This document shows, in pieces, positions 24,565 to 32,502 of a DNA stretch of 34,356 bases (position 1 is its first letter; every line of letters starts with the position of its first letter). Below the pieces are notes generated by a model. That model saw only the letters and a program-made list of their open reading frames with translations. It was not told where the DNA came from and made no database searches. The position numbers and the translations under genes are program-made. Source of the stretch: Nanobdellota archaeon (GTDB lineage: Archaea > Nanoarchaeota > Nanoarchaeia > Parvarchaeales > Parvarchaeaceae); contig JAJZOB010000013.1 of assembly GCA_021852135.1 (NCBI GenBank), forward strand, positions 1 to 34,356. Direction: 5' to 3'.

Positions 24565-25988
24565 CTGTATAATCCGCTTGTTTTCTGCTTTTCCTGCTCA
24601 TGGCTTTGTTTGAATAAACTTATTGCATGCATGTAATCCTCTATTTTTGGTGTCCTGTAATCTCTTTTTTTGTTTGCTATATCATATGCAAGGTTCTCTT
24701 CAGCTATTGAAACAATTGATTCAATGTCTCTGCCAGTTAGTCCTTCGGTGTTCTTGGCAAATGTCTTTATGTCATTTTCAGGTAATTTCTGTGAGTATGT
24801 TGCTATTATCCCAATTCTGTCATTTTCATCAGGCTTTCTAAAGTAAATCTTGCTTTTGAATCTAGAGACCAAAGCAGGGTCAAGATTGTCAATAAGGTTT
24901 GTGCAGCCGATTAAAAGCAGGTTTTCATTCTCTCCAGACTTAATTCCGCTCAATTTTGTAAGGAGTACATTTAATACCTTATTGCTTTCATTTCCATTGT
25001 ACTGTCTGCTGCCCAAAGAGTCTATCTCATCTATGAACAATACGGTTTTACCGTTCTGTTTCGAATATTTGTTTACAAGGTCAAATGCAGATTCCATTCT
25101 CCTTGGAGAATCGCCATACCAATGTGAGTATATCTGTGATATATTCATATATATGAAATTAAGCTTGTTTTCATTTGATATGACTCTTGCCATTAACGTT
25201 TTACCAGTACCGGGTTCTCCATAGAATAACGCACTATTCGTTTCGTTCTTCTTGGTTATTCTTGTAAGCTTTCTTATCTCTTCTAGTATGTCTTTATGTG
25301 CAAAGGGAGTGAATACCTCTCTTTCTATTCTATCCTTTATATCGTTGTATCCCCCCACTGCTTTCATGTTTACATCGCTATTGTAAACTTCTAGCCCCAA
25401 GCCTTTGAGTATATCGGTTAAACTGCTTGCATTCTCCGAATCAGTTCCTTCAATTAATAGGTCTTTGTACGTTTTTTCTATGTCTTTTATTATTACTTTT
25501 TCATTTAATATCGAAAATAGCTCTCTTGCAAATGAGGGTTTTTCAGCGAAATTCTTGTATATGCCTGTAGACAAAAAGACATGCTTTGAGCCGTCATCCA
25601 TATCAAATGAACCTTTTGCTAATCTTAAATAGAATAAGCTTTCGTCTTTTTCATCAAATGCTTTTATGTAATAGCTTCCATCATTTTCATTGTGGTCAAT
25701 GTCAAACCGCATCTTTTTGTAAGCGCTTTTTGAAAATTCTTTTACGTCTTCAAGTATGTCTATTAGGTTGACAACATTGCTTGGGTAATCTCTTGTTAAA
25801 TAAGAAGTACTTATGCCAAGATTATCATACTCTAACTTTACTTCAGTGCTAAGTAAATTCTCAAGTTTTACTCCCTTGCTTTTTATTATTTCATTCAATT
25901 TTTTGTTATCTTTATTACCCTTAACTAATTCTTCTATTTCTTTTTTAGCCGTATACAAAGAATCTATTGTGTTATTACCGAAAACCAT
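24561..25988 (-). CDS. AAA family ATPase with unidentified N-terminal domain
   Basis: A 475-residue cytoplasmic protein. Residues 1 to about 210 are not recognised: helical start, then a beta-rich part (Y-Y-I-K-A-F-D-E, L-F-Y-L-R-L). The AAA module follows: Walker A G-E-P-G-T-G-K-T at 257-264, pore loop S-H-W-Y-G-D, Walker B L-F-I-D-E-I-D at 317-323, sensor C-T-N, and an S-R-F arginine motif. It ends with a four-helix lid containing G-L-T-G-R-D-I-E. The classic proteasome-ATPase or Cdc48 N-domains are absent. It has a single AAA module and could be a remodelling or unfolding ATPase; no partner is adjacent. TTG 26012 would add eight residues but overlaps the TATA box at 26013-26020, so ATG 25988 is preferred. 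Confidence 0.85.
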   Translation of the reverse strand: MVFGNNTIDSLYTAKKEIEELVKGNKDNKKLNEIIKSKGVKLENLLSTEVKLEYDNLGISTSYLTRDYPSNVVNLIDILEDVKEFSKSAYKKMRFDIDHNENDGSYYIKAFDEKDESLFYLRLAKGSFDMDDGSKHVFLSTGIYKNFAEKPSFARELFSILNEKVIIKDIEKTYKDLLIEGTDSENASSLTDILKGLGLEVYNSDVNMKAVGGYNDIKDRIEREVFTPFAHKDILEEIRKLTRITKKNETNSALFYGEPGTGKTLMARVISNENKLNFIYMNISQIYSHWYGDSPRRMESAFDLVNKYSKQNGKTVLFIDEIDSLGSRQYNGNESNKVLNVLLTKLSGIKSGENENLLLIGCTNLIDNLDPALVSRFKSKIYFRKPDENDRIGIIATYSQKLPENDIKTFAKNTEGLTGRDIESIVSIAEENLAYDIANKKRDYRTPKIEDYMHAISLFKQSHEQEKQKTSGLYS

Positions 25989-26012
25989 ATCTAATCCTTT
26001 GAAAACTTTCAA

Positions 26013-26020
26013 TATTTAAG
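26013..26020 (-). promoter_or_regulatory. TATA box of the AAA ATPase gene
   Basis: CTTAAATA on the minus strand, centred about 28 bases before ATG 25988. It decides against the TTG start at 26012. Confidence 0.5.
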
Positions 26021-26101
26021 CTTTTAATCATTTTTCAATCATCAATTTTTACTTTTAATAAAAGTGAAAACCCGTTTTTGATTATTAGTATCGGATAAAA
26101 A

Positions 26102-26188
26102 AATATAAATCAATTGAATGCATACTAATACTGTGTTTTGGCTTTTGATTTAGTTTTATTTAACATGAAAGCTTTGAATTGTAGGTGA
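26102..26188 (+). promoter_or_regulatory. PEP carboxykinase promoter, leader and Shine-Dalgarno site
   Basis: Two TATA-like elements precede the gene: AATATAAAT (26102-26110), which would give a leader of about 60 bases, and TTTTATTTAA (26154-26163), which would start transcription almost at the Shine-Dalgarno motif. AGGTGA at 26183-26188 is a near-perfect anti-16S match eight bases before ATG 26197 and so selects that start over GTG 26185, which lies inside it. Confidence 0.55.
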
Positions 26189-26196
26189 AATTAGCG

Positions 26197-27975
26197 ATGC
26201 TTGATAACAAACAGATAATATCTTTGCCAAGTTCTTTGATTTCTTGGGTTGAGGAAGTAAGAAAAAGAACAAAACCTGCTAAATTATACTGGTGCGATGG
26301 CTCTGACGAAGAAAATAGAGAGTTAACAAATCTGCTTACAAATGAAGGAAAATGGATAAAGCTTAATGAAAGGGAATACAAGAACTGCTATCTTTACCGT
26401 ACGCAGAAAAATGATGTTGCAAGGGTAGAAGACCGTACTTTAATATGCACTGACAATGAAGAAGAAGCAGGCCCGACAAACAGGTGGATGAAAAAGGAAA
26501 AAGCGTTGAAAATGATGTGGAATCTTTTCAACGGAGCTATGAAAGGGAGGACAATGTATGTTGTTCCTTATCTCATGGGTCCGGAAAACTCTGATTTTTC
26601 CCAGGTCGGCGTTGAAATAACTGACAGTGCATATGTCGTTGTAAACATGCGCATACTTACAAGAATGGGAAAGGTTGCAGTAAATGAAATAAAAAGAAAG
26701 AAAAAATACGTAAGAGCACTGCATTCTACCGGCAATTTGAGCCTAGAAAATAGGTACATATGTCATTTTCCTGATGAATGGTTATTGATGAGCATAAACA
26801 CAGAATATGGTGGAAATGCAGTATTAAGCAAAAAACCACATGCCTTAAGAATTGCAAGCGTAGCTGCAAGGGACGAGGGTTGGTTAGCAGAACACATGTT
26901 TCTACTTGAAGTGGAAAATAAAAAAAGAAACAAGAAATATTACATAAGCGGTGCACTTCCAAGTGCAAGCGGAAAAACAAACCTTGCAATGATAAAGCCT
27001 CCAAGCGATTTTAAAGACTTCTATGCAAGAACTGTTGGAGATGATATAAGCTGGCTTTTTGTAGGTAAAAAAGGAGAACTGCGCGGCATAAATCCTGAAA
27101 ACGGTTTCTTTGGAGTTGCATATGGCACAGGCCCTAGCAGCAATCCAAATATCCTAGATTCGTTAAAGAAAAACACAATTTTTACAAATGTTGCTTTAAA
27201 CCCAAAGACGAATACTCCTTGGTGGGAAGGTTTAAGCGAGCCTCCCGAAACTTTATATGACTGGAATGGCATAGAATGGCATCCTGGAAGTGAAAGCAGT
27301 GCGGCGCATAAAAATTCAAGGTTTACTACGCCGTTAAAGCAGTATCCTTTTAAATCTCAAGCATACAAGGATCCAAAAGGCGTTAAGCTGTCAGCGATGC
27401 TGTTTGGAGGCAGGCGTTCTTCACTTATCCCTTTGGTATACGAAGCCAAGAGTTTTGAGCAGGGTATTTTATTGGGAGCAATGACTAGAGCAGAGACAAC
27501 TGCGGCTCAGTCAGGCTCTACTGGCATAGTAAGATCAGACCCGATGTCGATGCTTGCTTTTTGCGGTTATAATATGGGCGATTATTTTAAGCATTGGTTC
27601 GATGTAGCTAAAAGAATAAAAACACCGCCGAAGGTTTTTAACGTAAATTGGTTTAGAAAGGATGGAAAAGGAAATTATATCTGGCCAGGTTTCAGCGAAA
27701 ACTTCAGGGTGTTAAAATGGATGATTGACAGAGTTGATGGAAAAGTAAACGCAGTTGAACTGCCAATTGGTTTTATACCAGATATAAATGATTTGGATTT
27801 AAGGGGATTAAACATCGGAAAAGAAAAAATCAAGGAATTGTTTTACTTCGATAAAAATGGGTGGCTAAAAGAGTTAAATGAAGTCAAAGTTTTCTTCAAA
27901 AAATTTGAAAAACATTTACCGGATGAGCTTTGGGATGAATTCAACAAGATGTACAAGAACGTTCAGGAATATTAG
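26197..27975 (+). CDS. pckG: Phosphoenolpyruvate carboxykinase (GTP)
   Basis: Interconverts oxaloacetate + GTP and phosphoenolpyruvate + GDP + CO2, linking C4 acids with gluconeogenesis or anaplerosis. The 592-residue length fits GTP-type enzymes. Recognisable motifs: E-G-W-L-A-E-H-M before the P-loop, P-loop S-A-S-G-K-T-N, kinase-2-like V-G-D-D-I-S-W, R-G-I-N-P-E-N-G-F-F-G-V-A, and G-Y-N-M-G-D-Y-x-x-H-W near residue 463. The P-loop residue that is a reactive Cys in the well-studied GTP enzymes (A-C-G-K-T-N, human Cys288) is Ser258 here. The start is at ATG 26197, eight bases after AGGTGA. It stands alone as a single-gene unit. In a cell importing glucose it may work toward oxaloacetate or toward PEP; direction cannot be read from sequence. 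Confidence 0.95.
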   Translation: MLDNKQIISLPSSLISWVEEVRKRTKPAKLYWCDGSDEENRELTNLLTNEGKWIKLNEREYKNCYLYRTQKNDVARVEDRTLICTDNEEEAGPTNRWMKKEKALKMMWNLFNGAMKGRTMYVVPYLMGPENSDFSQVGVEITDSAYVVVNMRILTRMGKVAVNEIKRKKKYVRALHSTGNLSLENRYICHFPDEWLLMSINTEYGGNAVLSKKPHALRIASVAARDEGWLAEHMFLLEVENKKRNKKYYISGALPSASGKTNLAMIKPPSDFKDFYARTVGDDISWLFVGKKGELRGINPENGFFGVAYGTGPSSNPNILDSLKKNTIFTNVALNPKTNTPWWEGLSEPPETLYDWNGIEWHPGSESSAAHKNSRFTTPLKQYPFKSQAYKDPKGVKLSAMLFGGRRSSLIPLVYEAKSFEQGILLGAMTRAETTAAQSGSTGIVRSDPMSMLAFCGYNMGDYFKHWFDVAKRIKTPPKVFNVNWFRKDGKGNYIWPGFSENFRVLKWMIDRVDGKVNAVELPIGFIPDINDLDLRGLNIGKEKIKELFYFDKNGWLKELNEVKVFFKKFEKHLPDELWDEFNKMYKNVQEY

Positions 27976-28032
27976 ATATTGAGTAAACCTACATTTTAAA
28001 GATTATTCTTGTAAAATTTACAAATAATAAGA

Positions 28033-28040
28033 TTTATATA
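28033..28040 (+). promoter_or_regulatory. TATA box for the gene at 28063
   Basis: TTTATATA centred about 26 bases before ATG 28063; leaderless arrangement. Confidence 0.55.
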
Positions 28041-28062
28041 TTAGAATTTTTCTATAAAAAAT

Positions 28063-28725
28063 ATGAAAAAAGACGCAATTTTAGAGTCTTTATTAAATAA
28101 CGCTGAAAAAATAGATTCTTATGATGGTTATACAAACGACATGAATTTTGCGTTTTCTTTCGCTGTCTTGAAGGTAAATGCGCCAACCAGCAAAGTTAAC
28201 CCGGAATATAAGCTTTATAAAAATTCAGATCTTTTGACCTATAAAAGAGTGCACGCTTATGTTGTGGATGAAAATGGAGAGGACATACTTTATCTTTTTA
28301 AAAACAGCACTCCGGGGAGAGTGAATTACATCTCAAAGGGAAATGACAGCGAGCTATTAAGTCAGCGCTTAAAAACAAATTTGATATACACTATTGATTT
28401 GCTGGATAAGAAAAGGCTTAATCCAGATCAGAACTTTTTTAGGTATTACAAAATATCTTTGGTGGATAACCAAGAAGTTACTGACCTAGATGAAAAAAGA
28501 GAATATATCTTGGAGAATATAAGGAAGAACAGAGACGGACAAGTAGTTTGCTGGCACATTTATCCCTCCTTTGAAAAAGGTAAAACCTTTCTTAATATAC
28601 TCGAGCATAACAATCCAAATGATTTAAGGATTGTGAATGTAGCAGAAAATGAGGCTTATGAAAACGTACATTATGTTCCTGTAGAAAAAGACATAAAAAA
28701 CTGGAAAAAATACATAGAACGTTAA
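28063..28725 (+). CDS. Unidentified 220-residue soluble protein
   Basis: No family recognised. The protein has no membrane helix or signal peptide. It is mixed alpha/beta, with many Asn, Lys, Tyr and Asp residues. Features seen: R-V-H-A-Y-V-V-D-E-N-G-E near residue 66, V-V-C-W-H-I-Y-P-S-F-E-K-G-K near 166 and a Lys/Trp-rich C-terminus (I-K-N-W-K-K-Y-I-E-R). No metal or nucleotide site is evident. It has a strong TATA box 26 bases upstream and is probably a single-gene unit, since the next gene has its own TATA element. Confidence 0.75.
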   Translation: MKKDAILESLLNNAEKIDSYDGYTNDMNFAFSFAVLKVNAPTSKVNPEYKLYKNSDLLTYKRVHAYVVDENGEDILYLFKNSTPGRVNYISKGNDSELLSQRLKTNLIYTIDLLDKKRLNPDQNFFRYYKISLVDNQEVTDLDEKREYILENIRKNRDGQVVCWHIYPSFEKGKTFLNILEHNNPNDLRIVNVAENEAYENVHYVPVEKDIKNWKKYIER

Positions 28726-28733
28726 TAAAAAAG

Positions 28734-28743
28734 CTTATTTACT
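28734..28743 (+). promoter_or_regulatory. TATA-like element for the gene at 28764
   Basis: CTTATTTACT centred about 26 bases before ATG 28764; it favours that ATG over the TTG at 28746. Confidence 0.4.
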
Positions 28744-28763
28744 AGTTGTATTCATTCAAAGAA

Positions 28764-29102
28764 ATGGAGTCAAGCAATTTAGAAGAACTATTACCAGAGA
28801 ATAAAAGCCAGCTTAAACAAAAGGCATTTAACTACTTGAAGAAACATCCGAAGACCTACAAGCTATTATTATCCGGCATAATGGCATTTCCAGAGATGTA
28901 TTCGGGGTTATTGACTGAAAAGGAATTTAATATAATACCAGGTTATGAATATCATTTTGCTTATGTAGAGCATGCTGCTGCTACCCTTCCGGTAATCTAT
29001 GCAGTTGCAGTTCTCGGCACATATTTAGACATAGAATTAGCAAGAGTTGCCTATTCAAAATTTGGCAAAAAGATCAAGAACTCTTTAAAAAGATTTAAAT
29101 AA
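28764..29102 (+). CDS. Unidentified small protein with two hydrophobic segments
   Basis: A 112-residue protein from ATG 28764. After a charged N-terminus (E-S-S-N-L-E-E-L-L-P-E-N-K) there is a moderately hydrophobic stretch (about 36-54), then a stronger one (about 72-90, A-A-A-T-L-P-V-I-Y-A-V-A-V-L-G), and a very basic tail (K-K-I-K-N-S-L-K-R-F-K). It may be a small membrane protein with one or two helices. It lies just ahead of the cupredoxin genes, whose TATA box is inside its last codons. No function can be assigned. Confidence 0.65.
   Translation: MESSNLEELLPENKSQLKQKAFNYLKKHPKTYKLLLSGIMAFPEMYSGLLTEKEFNIIPGYEYHFAYVEHAAATLPVIYAVAVLGTYLDIELARVAYSKFGKKIKNSLKRFK
29092..29101 (+). promoter_or_regulatory. 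TATA box of the cupredoxin operon
   Basis: ATTTAAATAA overlaps the 3' end of the preceding gene and is centred about 26 bases before ATG 29123. Confidence 0.5.
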
Positions 29103-29122
29103 ACCAAATTCCTATAACTAAA

Positions 29123-29788
29123 ATGCAGGAAAAGCCAAAGAAGAACAATTTCTTTATTTATGAAATAGTTGCAGTGGCTCTTATTGTTGTAATTGCTGTT
29201 GTTATAATATACACTTTGGTACCTTCATCTCCTTCAGCAGCGCTTCTTAAATTCATACACACTGTTCCCAGCGGCGCAGCTGTATACTCTGCAAACAATT
29301 CTATAGTAATAACCGGCTCAAATGTTACAATACCAATAGTCGCGTATGAGAATATATCTTATAATCCGGTTTACAACATAACATATCCGGTTAATATAAC
29401 GAAGGCAGATGCATACCTTGAAACCCCAAATCATGAGCTTCCATACTTTGGAGATTACGGTTTAATAGACCCAACATTCGTTATAAATAAAGGCTCTACT
29501 GTAAACTTTGTTTTCATAAATCTCGGAGCAGAAATACATATATTCGCAATAACTCCTCAAGCTCCACCTTTTAATCCATTTACTACTCTTTCTCCTGAAT
29601 CACTAAAAGCAGATCTTTTGTATTTGCCAGCATTGCCGCCACCTGCTAATCCCAGCAATCCTTTCAGTGGAAGCATCTATTCAACGAGCGGGTCTTATAC
29701 ATTCAATGCAACCGGCACTTACTATTATCTTTGTCCTATACCAGGGCATGCAGAATTAGGCATGTATGGTAAAATTGAGGTAGTGTGA
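29123..29788 (+). CDS. Membrane-anchored type 1 copper protein (cupredoxin), copy 1
   Basis: Blue copper electron carrier, 221 residues. A basic N-terminus and one hydrophobic helix (about 11-33) anchor the domain outside the cell. The C-terminal cupredoxin site is complete: His139 in E-I-H-I-F-A and the cluster C-P-I-P-G-H-A-E-L-G-M with Cys204, His209 and Met214, i.e. C-x4-H-x4-M. This spacing and the P-G-H-A stretch resemble sulfocyanin and rusticyanin of acidophiles that respire with iron or sulfur compounds. An insertion rich in Pro (P-A-L-P-P-P-A-N-P) precedes the Cys strand. Its stop overlaps the start of copy 2 (TGATG). Electron partner unknown; a terminal oxidase or an iron/sulfur donor is possible but none is in the window. 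Confidence 0.9.
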   Translation: MQEKPKKNNFFIYEIVAVALIVVIAVVIIYTLVPSSPSAALLKFIHTVPSGAAVYSANNSIVITGSNVTIPIVAYENISYNPVYNITYPVNITKADAYLETPNHELPYFGDYGLIDPTFVINKGSTVNFVFINLGAEIHIFAITPQAPPFNPFTTLSPESLKADLLYLPALPPPANPSNPFSGSIYSTSGSYTFNATGTYYYLCPIPGHAELGMYGKIEVV

Positions 29789-30519
29789 TGGAAAATGCTA
29801 AAAACAGCAATGCAATGGTTTTGGCGATAATAGTTGTTATCGCAGTAATAGTCATAGTAGTGGCATTTCTTGTTATTAATCACACGATAAGCTTTGCAGG
29901 CCCAGTTTCCGTTTCTGTTTCTACTGCCTTAAGTACTGTGCCGGCAGGCGTTACAGTCAACGCAGCTACAAATACGATATACGTCAACAAATCGACTACA
30001 ATATCTATGGGGATGATAGACAACTTGTCCTCGGATCCAGTAAATAATATTACATTAAACTCTACAATTCCAGGAACACACACTCCTTACAAGGCATTAT
30101 TGGGTGAGCTTGATCTTCAGGCACTTCCAGCTTTCACGGTGTATGGGCTTGTTAACCCGACCATAGTAATAAAGCAGGGTTCCACGGTAACCTTCGATGC
30201 ATTTGATTTATCAGATTATGCTTATCATGGATATATGATTGTAAATGATAGCTACGCACCACCATACTCTACTGCAGGGCCAGAAAGTGCGTTTGACGGT
30301 TATACCGGTGCAAACGATATCGTTGTGAAAGGCATACTTATACCTCCTCCTAAAAATGGAAGAATATACGAAGAGAGTGAAACATTTAATGCAAACACAA
30401 ACGGCGTATATTGGTACCTTTGTCCCGTATTTGGGCATGCAGAATTGGGTATGTATGGTAAAATAATAGTAAGCAGTTCTCCTTCTTCTGCAAGCACTAT
30501 CGGCAATGGCTATTCTTAA
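29788..30519 (+). CDS. Membrane-anchored type 1 copper protein (cupredoxin), copy 2
   Basis: Paralogue of the preceding gene (243 residues) with the same architecture: short N-terminus, hydrophobic helix (about 10-30), Ser/Thr/Val-rich linker and a C-terminal cupredoxin fold. Copper ligands are His147 in A-Y-H-G-Y and Cys212, His217, Met222 in C-P-V-F-G-H-A-E-L-G-M. The surroundings of the Cys are nearly identical in both proteins, but the remainder has diverged, so they probably have different redox partners or potentials. The start is set at ATG 29788, which shares its first base with the upstream TGA; GTG 29785 would add one residue. Thirteen bases separate it from the DoxX-like gene, suggesting one operon. 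Confidence 0.9.
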   Translation: MENAKNSNAMVLAIIVVIAVIVIVVAFLVINHTISFAGPVSVSVSTALSTVPAGVTVNAATNTIYVNKSTTISMGMIDNLSSDPVNNITLNSTIPGTHTPYKALLGELDLQALPAFTVYGLVNPTIVIKQGSTVTFDAFDLSDYAYHGYMIVNDSYAPPYSTAGPESAFDGYTGANDIVVKGILIPPPKNGRIYEESETFNANTNGVYWYLCPVFGHAELGMYGKIIVSSSPSSASTIGNGYS

Positions 30520-30532
30520 CTAATTTTAGTTA

Positions 30533-31507
30533 ATGGAAAAAGTTAAACTCAAGTTTGACAAAATACCTATCATAACTAGAATTTTTTTGGGCGTAATATT
30601 CATAGCAGATTCCTTGCTTAAGCTTATACCGGATTCCACTTATTTGATAAAGGAAGATGTCCTTTCAGGAGCGTATGGTGCATGGTCATTTGTTTATCCA
30701 TGGGTTTCGTTTTGGGCAAATGTTACAGCAAACAATATAAATCTCTTTGTAACTTTTGCCATAGTTGTCGAGTTTTTAATAGGCTTATTTCTTATACTGG
30801 GTTTTTTCAAAAAGTTTTTGTATATTGCCGGAGCGGTATATTCAATAGCAATATGGCTTACTATAAGCCAGTTTGGAGGGCCTTACATAGCAGGAACCCT
30901 TGACATAGGTGCAACTCCAGTTTATTTTCTTTTGTTTTTACTGTTGATATTCTCTGAAAGGAATTTCAATGCAAAGGATATCTCGGTTGATAATGCAATA
31001 AAGAAGAAATTCAAGTTATGGGAAAGGCTTGCGTTCTTCAATAAGTCAAAATCAAAGAACGAAAAAACAAATGTTTTTGCAATCTCTTCAATAGCATTCG
31101 GTGCAGTACTTGCAATAAATGCATCTTTAAAACTTGTTAGCGGCACTGCTTCAAATGTAGCCGGCAATCAGCTAATGCAAATTCTAGGAGAACCGAAATT
31201 CCTTATACCTTTTTTTCTATTCTGGGATAAATTGATACTGCCTAACATACATTTATTCCTGTATATATATGCATTTTCAGAGTTAGCAATTGCTTTGCTA
31301 CTTATTTTCGGTTTATTCAGAAAGTGGGTTTACATTGCTGGCATAGTCTATAGCCTGTTTTCATGGTCTGTTATACAAGGTTTTGGCGGGCCATTTTTTG
31401 CAGGCGTAACTGACCTAGCTGCAGGTCCATTGTATATCCTTATTTTTATAATTTTTATTTTTTACAATTCAAATTCCAATTTATCTGTATTTTATAGTAA
31501 AAAATAG
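30533..31507 (+). CDS. Tandem DoxX/DoxD-like integral membrane protein
   Basis: A 324-residue membrane protein built from two homologous halves, each with about four helices. Each half ends with the same pattern: F-x-K-F-L-Y-I-A-G-A-V-Y-S then F-G-G-P-Y-I-A-G in half one, and F-R-K-W-V-Y-I-A-G-I-V-Y-S then F-G-G-P-F-F-A-G in half two. This belongs with the DoxX/DoxD group, whose characterised archaeal member is the membrane subunit of thiosulfate:quinone oxidoreductase of Acidianus; many other DoxX proteins have unknown roles. A hydrophilic Lys-rich linker joins the halves near residues 142-180. Position 13 bases after two cupredoxin genes suggests a redox role at the membrane, but activity on thiosulfate is not shown by the sequence. 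Confidence 0.78.
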   Translation: MEKVKLKFDKIPIITRIFLGVIFIADSLLKLIPDSTYLIKEDVLSGAYGAWSFVYPWVSFWANVTANNINLFVTFAIVVEFLIGLFLILGFFKKFLYIAGAVYSIAIWLTISQFGGPYIAGTLDIGATPVYFLLFLLLIFSERNFNAKDISVDNAIKKKFKLWERLAFFNKSKSKNEKTNVFAISSIAFGAVLAINASLKLVSGTASNVAGNQLMQILGEPKFLIPFFLFWDKLILPNIHLFLYIYAFSELAIALLLIFGLFRKWVYIAGIVYSLFSWSVIQGFGGPFFAGVTDLAAGPLYILIFIIFIFYNSNSNLSVFYSKK

Positions 31508-31508
31508 C

Positions 31509-31516
31509 TATTTATA
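31509..31516 (+). promoter_or_regulatory. TATA box for the gene at 31538
   Basis: TATTTATA, immediately after the preceding stop codon and centred about 26 bases before ATG 31538. Confidence 0.5.
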
Positions 31517-31537
31517 TTTTAAGGTATTGAATTTAAT

Positions 31538-32092
31538 ATGAAGAATGCAAAAAGCGAGGCATTGGTTTATAATGTCTCTAAAAAACTAAAATACTTAAAA
31601 TTTGGATTTGCAGCATTGATAATTATAACTGCAATCCTTGTCTTTTTCGCAGTCTCTCCGAAAATATCATCCATTTCTTACGTTCCAGCAGTCTCCAGCT
31701 CTGTTACTGTAACAGGAACCGCAAATTATAATTACCTTTTTGCAATAAACTACGCTTTTGTAGGATTAGATATAGTTATAGGTGTTTCCTTGTTTTTCTT
31801 TGGAATAATATCCTTCATAGCGTTGTTTAAGCACAGAAGGGACAATGCTCCGATAGTTACTATGATATTGAACCTTAACAGAAGCAATAATCCTTTTTCC
31901 ATGCTTTTACTGGCATCAGTAATGGTTCTGTTTGCAATAGCAGCATTTTTTGTAAGTATACTAACAAGATATGCAACCCTATCATTCTTATTGGGAGTAA
32001 TTCTTGGTACGGTGGCTTTTTTGCTAGTAGCCTTATCTCTTATAAGCATTTCATTAAAATACCTAGCGAGGTTTGTATTTAGCTATGACTAG
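31538..32092 (+). CDS. Four-helix membrane protein of unknown function
   Basis: A 184-residue protein with a basic N-terminus and about four membrane helices (near 22-42, 70-95, 122-142 and 148-172). The loop after helix one is Ser/Val/Thr-rich and probably faces outside; the loop after helix two is basic (K-H-R-R-D-N) and cytoplasmic. No motif is recognised. The last eight bases overlap the next gene, which is another small membrane protein, so the pair may form a complex. It has its own TATA box. Confidence 0.72.
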   Translation: MKNAKSEALVYNVSKKLKYLKFGFAALIIITAILVFFAVSPKISSISYVPAVSSSVTVTGTANYNYLFAINYAFVGLDIVIGVSLFFFGIISFIALFKHRRDNAPIVTMILNLNRSNNPFSMLLLASVMVLFAIAAFFVSILTRYATLSFLLGVILGTVAFLLVALSLISISLKYLARFVFSYD

Positions 32093-32453
32093 TGCAATCT
32101 TAATAAGCACGTCTGCAGTGAATCCGTTGGCAGGCTTTATTTTGCCGATAATTCTGGTTTCAATAGGGGCTTTGCTTTTAGTCGTTTCTTTAGTTCTTTT
32201 CTTTAAGAGGTTCAGCAAAATGAGGGTTGCAAACACCCAGAGGGTAGCTCTGTTCAAGAGTAACTGGTGGAAGATTTCAATACTTTTCTTGTCACCAGGC
32301 ATAGTTACTTTCTTTCTTATTGCCGGATTGTTTACTTCGCCTTCATTTGAGATATACTTTTATCTTTATGGGTTGCTGATAAGCATAATAATCGCAGAAT
32401 CTGTTGTAATCTCAATAATACAAGTACTTGGAAAGAACCAGCAGCTCGCTTAA
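32085..32453 (+). CDS. Small membrane protein of unknown function (about 3 TM)
   Basis: A 122-residue protein from ATG 32085 with hydrophobic segments near 12-36, 61-81 and 88-112, a basic loop after the first (K-R-F-S-K-M-R) and a polar C-terminus (G-K-N-Q-Q-L-A). The start overlaps the upstream gene by eight bases; a TTG at 32073 would overlap further. I recognise no family. The overlap implies co-translation with the four-helix protein before it. Confidence 0.68.
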   Translation: MTSAILISTSAVNPLAGFILPIILVSIGALLLVVSLVLFFKRFSKMRVANTQRVALFKSNWWKISILFLSPGIVTFFLIAGLFTSPSFEIYFYLYGLLISIIIAESVVISIIQVLGKNQQLA

Positions 32454-32475
32454 AAGGAATTAAAACAATAATGAT

Positions 32476-32484
32476 TTTATATAA
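32476..32484 (+). promoter_or_regulatory. TATA box of the MscS-type channel gene
   Basis: TTTATATAA centred about 23 bases before ATG 32503. Confidence 0.5.
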
Positions 32485-32502
32485 TGAGCTTCTTTTAAGG
32501 TA

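Noticed and set aside
26165..26188. Seven-codon frame (M-K-A-L-N-C-R) before PEP carboxykinase, possible leader peptide
   Set aside because: Too short and with no ribosome site of its own; its end coincides with the Shine-Dalgarno motif, which is enough to explain the sequence.
26021..26196. Search for tRNA, C/D-box RNA or riboswitch in this longer gap
   Set aside because: I see no cloverleaf, no paired C and D boxes, and no conserved aptamer core; only AT-rich promoter-like sequence.
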